Source: Burkholderiaceae bacterium (GTDB lineage: Bacteria > Pseudomonadota > Gammaproteobacteria > Burkholderiales > Burkholderiaceae_C). Taken from it: a DNA stretch of 6,514 nt. Position numbers and translations under genes: made by a program. Location: positions 1 to 6,514 of the forward strand of contig JANREF010000089.1 of NCBI GenBank assembly GCA_030726195.1, in the 5' to 3' direction. The notes under the pieces are model-generated. The model searched no databases and was not told where the DNA came from. It worked only from the letters and a program-made list of their open reading frames with translations. Below, piece after piece: positions 5,580 to 6,514 of this stretch. Every line of letters starts with the position of its first letter. The first letter of the stretch is position 1.

Positions 5580-6491
5580 TCAGGTGGCGCGCACCGCATG
5601 GGATACAAACTGGGGCGTGCGTGCGCTGTAGCGCGCCAAGGCATTGACCTCAGCCACGGCCACTTGCGCGCGCGGGTTGGCATACACGTGGTCGCCAAGC
5701 CATGCGCACTCGTCTCGCAAGCCCTGCTCGCTGGCCACTCGGGTGTGCCACACACGCTGCACGCCATCCCAGCGGTAGCCTCTGGCTTTGAGCGCATCTT
5801 TGGCATCAAATGGCGCGCCCGTCGCTTGCAGCGTGTATTGAGGTGCATCCAAAGCGCTCAGCAACAGCTGCCAGCCCAGTTGCCCCGTATCACCAACGGG
5901 CTGCCCCAACACGGCAGCCAAGGCATGACAGTCCATATCGGCGCGGTGCGCGTCATAAAACCAGCCGTAATGCGCAGCCAATGCCTCCAGCTTGGCAGAG
6001 CCAATGCCGTGCTGTTTCCAAGGAATGTCGGCAAACGAACATGCCCAAGGTAGGTCCGCAAAGTAGGACAAGCGCTGCTCCACGAACGGGCGGTCGAAGC
6101 CAGCGTTGTGGGCCACCACCCATTGCACACCATCCATGATGCTGGAGATGGCCGCCTCGTCTAGCGCTTGCCCCTTGACCATGGCGTCCGAGATGCCTGT
6201 GAGCTGCTGCACCTCTTTGGGAATGGGGCGCCCGGGGTCTTGGAAGCCATCGAACACCAACACCTCGCCCACAGGCTGACCCGTGAGGGTGTCTATGTCC
6301 ATCACCACCAACGCCAGCTCGATGATCACATCGGTTGCTGAGGACAGACCTGTGGTCTCGGTGTCCAGCACCGCTACGCGCTTCACAGGGCCCACAGCGG
6401 CCCGATCAAAGTGCGTGCTGGGCTGCAAGCGGCGAATCACCCTGTAATCGGGGTCTGCACTCAGCAGCTGCGCCATGTCGGCCAACGTCAT
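5580..6491 (-). CDS. DnaQ-like DEDDh 3'-5' exonuclease with an extra C-terminal segment
   Basis: Exonuclease of the DNA polymerase III epsilon superfamily, 303 residues from ATG 6491. Seen: Exo I VAVLDTETTGL (39-49) with Asp43 and Glu45; PIPKEVQQLTGISDAMV (89-105); Exo II VVAHNAGFDRPFVE (125-138) with Asp133; SAKLEALAAHYG (165-176); Exo III AHRADMDCHA (181-190) with His182 and Asp187. The two-metal DEDDh site is therefore intact. About 90 residues follow the nuclease core, including FDAKDALKARGYRWDGVQRVWH in overlapping pieces at 228-249. This segment is absent from replicative epsilon, so a repair or maturation nuclease is more likely than dnaQ itself. The frame is open from 6491 to the window edge and no good Shine-Dalgarno precedes this ATG, so the true start may be further upstream. 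The substrate cannot be told from sequence. Confidence 0.9.
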   Translation of the reverse strand: MTLADMAQLLSADPDYRVIRRLQPSTHFDRAAVGPVKRVAVLDTETTGLSSATDVIIELALVVMDIDTLTGQPVGEVLVFDGFQDPGRPIPKEVQQLTGISDAMVKGQALDEAAISSIMDGVQWVVAHNAGFDRPFVEQRLSYFADLPWACSFADIPWKQHGIGSAKLEALAAHYGWFYDAHRADMDCHALAAVLGQPVGDTGQLGWQLLLSALDAPQYTLQATGAPFDAKDALKARGYRWDGVQRVWHTRVASEQGLRDECAWLGDHVYANPRAQVAVAEVNALARYSARTPQFVSHAVRAT

Positions 6492-6514
6492 AGGCGTTGC
6501 ATGGGCCTCTCCCG

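Overview
The window looks like ordinary chromosome from a betaproteobacterium of the order Burkholderiales, probably a Comamonadaceae-type genome. This rests on codon and protein character (Ala/Gln-rich, fairly high G+C) and on protein signatures such as the RsmI N-terminus; it is an inference, not a database result. Every stretch longer than about 220 bases carries a convincing gene. I see no phage, insertion sequence, CRISPR, tRNA or rRNA signal.

Left part (1-2197): the 3' part of an Lrp-type regulator gene (+) meets yggS, encoding a PLP-homeostasis protein (-), tail to tail. yggS is divergent from a beta-hydroxyacid dehydrogenase of the 3-hydroxyisobutyrate dehydrogenase/GLYR1 class (+), with only 54 bases between their starts.

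The 220-base convergent gap (2198-2417) holds a strong intrinsic terminator that could work in both directions. Immediately after its T-tract comes a perfectly phased array of eight heptamers (TGCTTTG, then TGCTTTT-type). Two GC-rich hairpins follow at the dolP end. This is the least ordinary non-coding DNA in the window.

Centre (2418-5073): yraN, diaA-like and dolP read leftward as a likely operon with gaps of 31 and 37 bases. rsmI reads rightward from a start that overlaps the yraN start. This is the rsmI/yraN/diaA/dolP neighbourhood known from enterobacteria, rearranged to a divergent layout and without lpoA. It brings together 16S rRNA methylation (RsmI), a nuclease-fold protein of unknown role (YraN), a SIS-domain protein (DiaA in E. 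coli regulates DnaA) and an outer-membrane BON lipoprotein (DolP). The SIS protein has lost the hallmark active-site residues of phosphoheptose isomerases.

Right part (5134-6514): a small hypothetical membrane protein and a DEDDh 3'-5' exonuclease, both leftward. The exonuclease carries an extra C-terminal segment. It may also overlap an upstream gene by ATGA at the window edge.

I did not find a new multi-gene system here. The points worth following are the heptamer array at the terminator, the degenerate SIS site, the divergent overlapping starts and the exonuclease tail.
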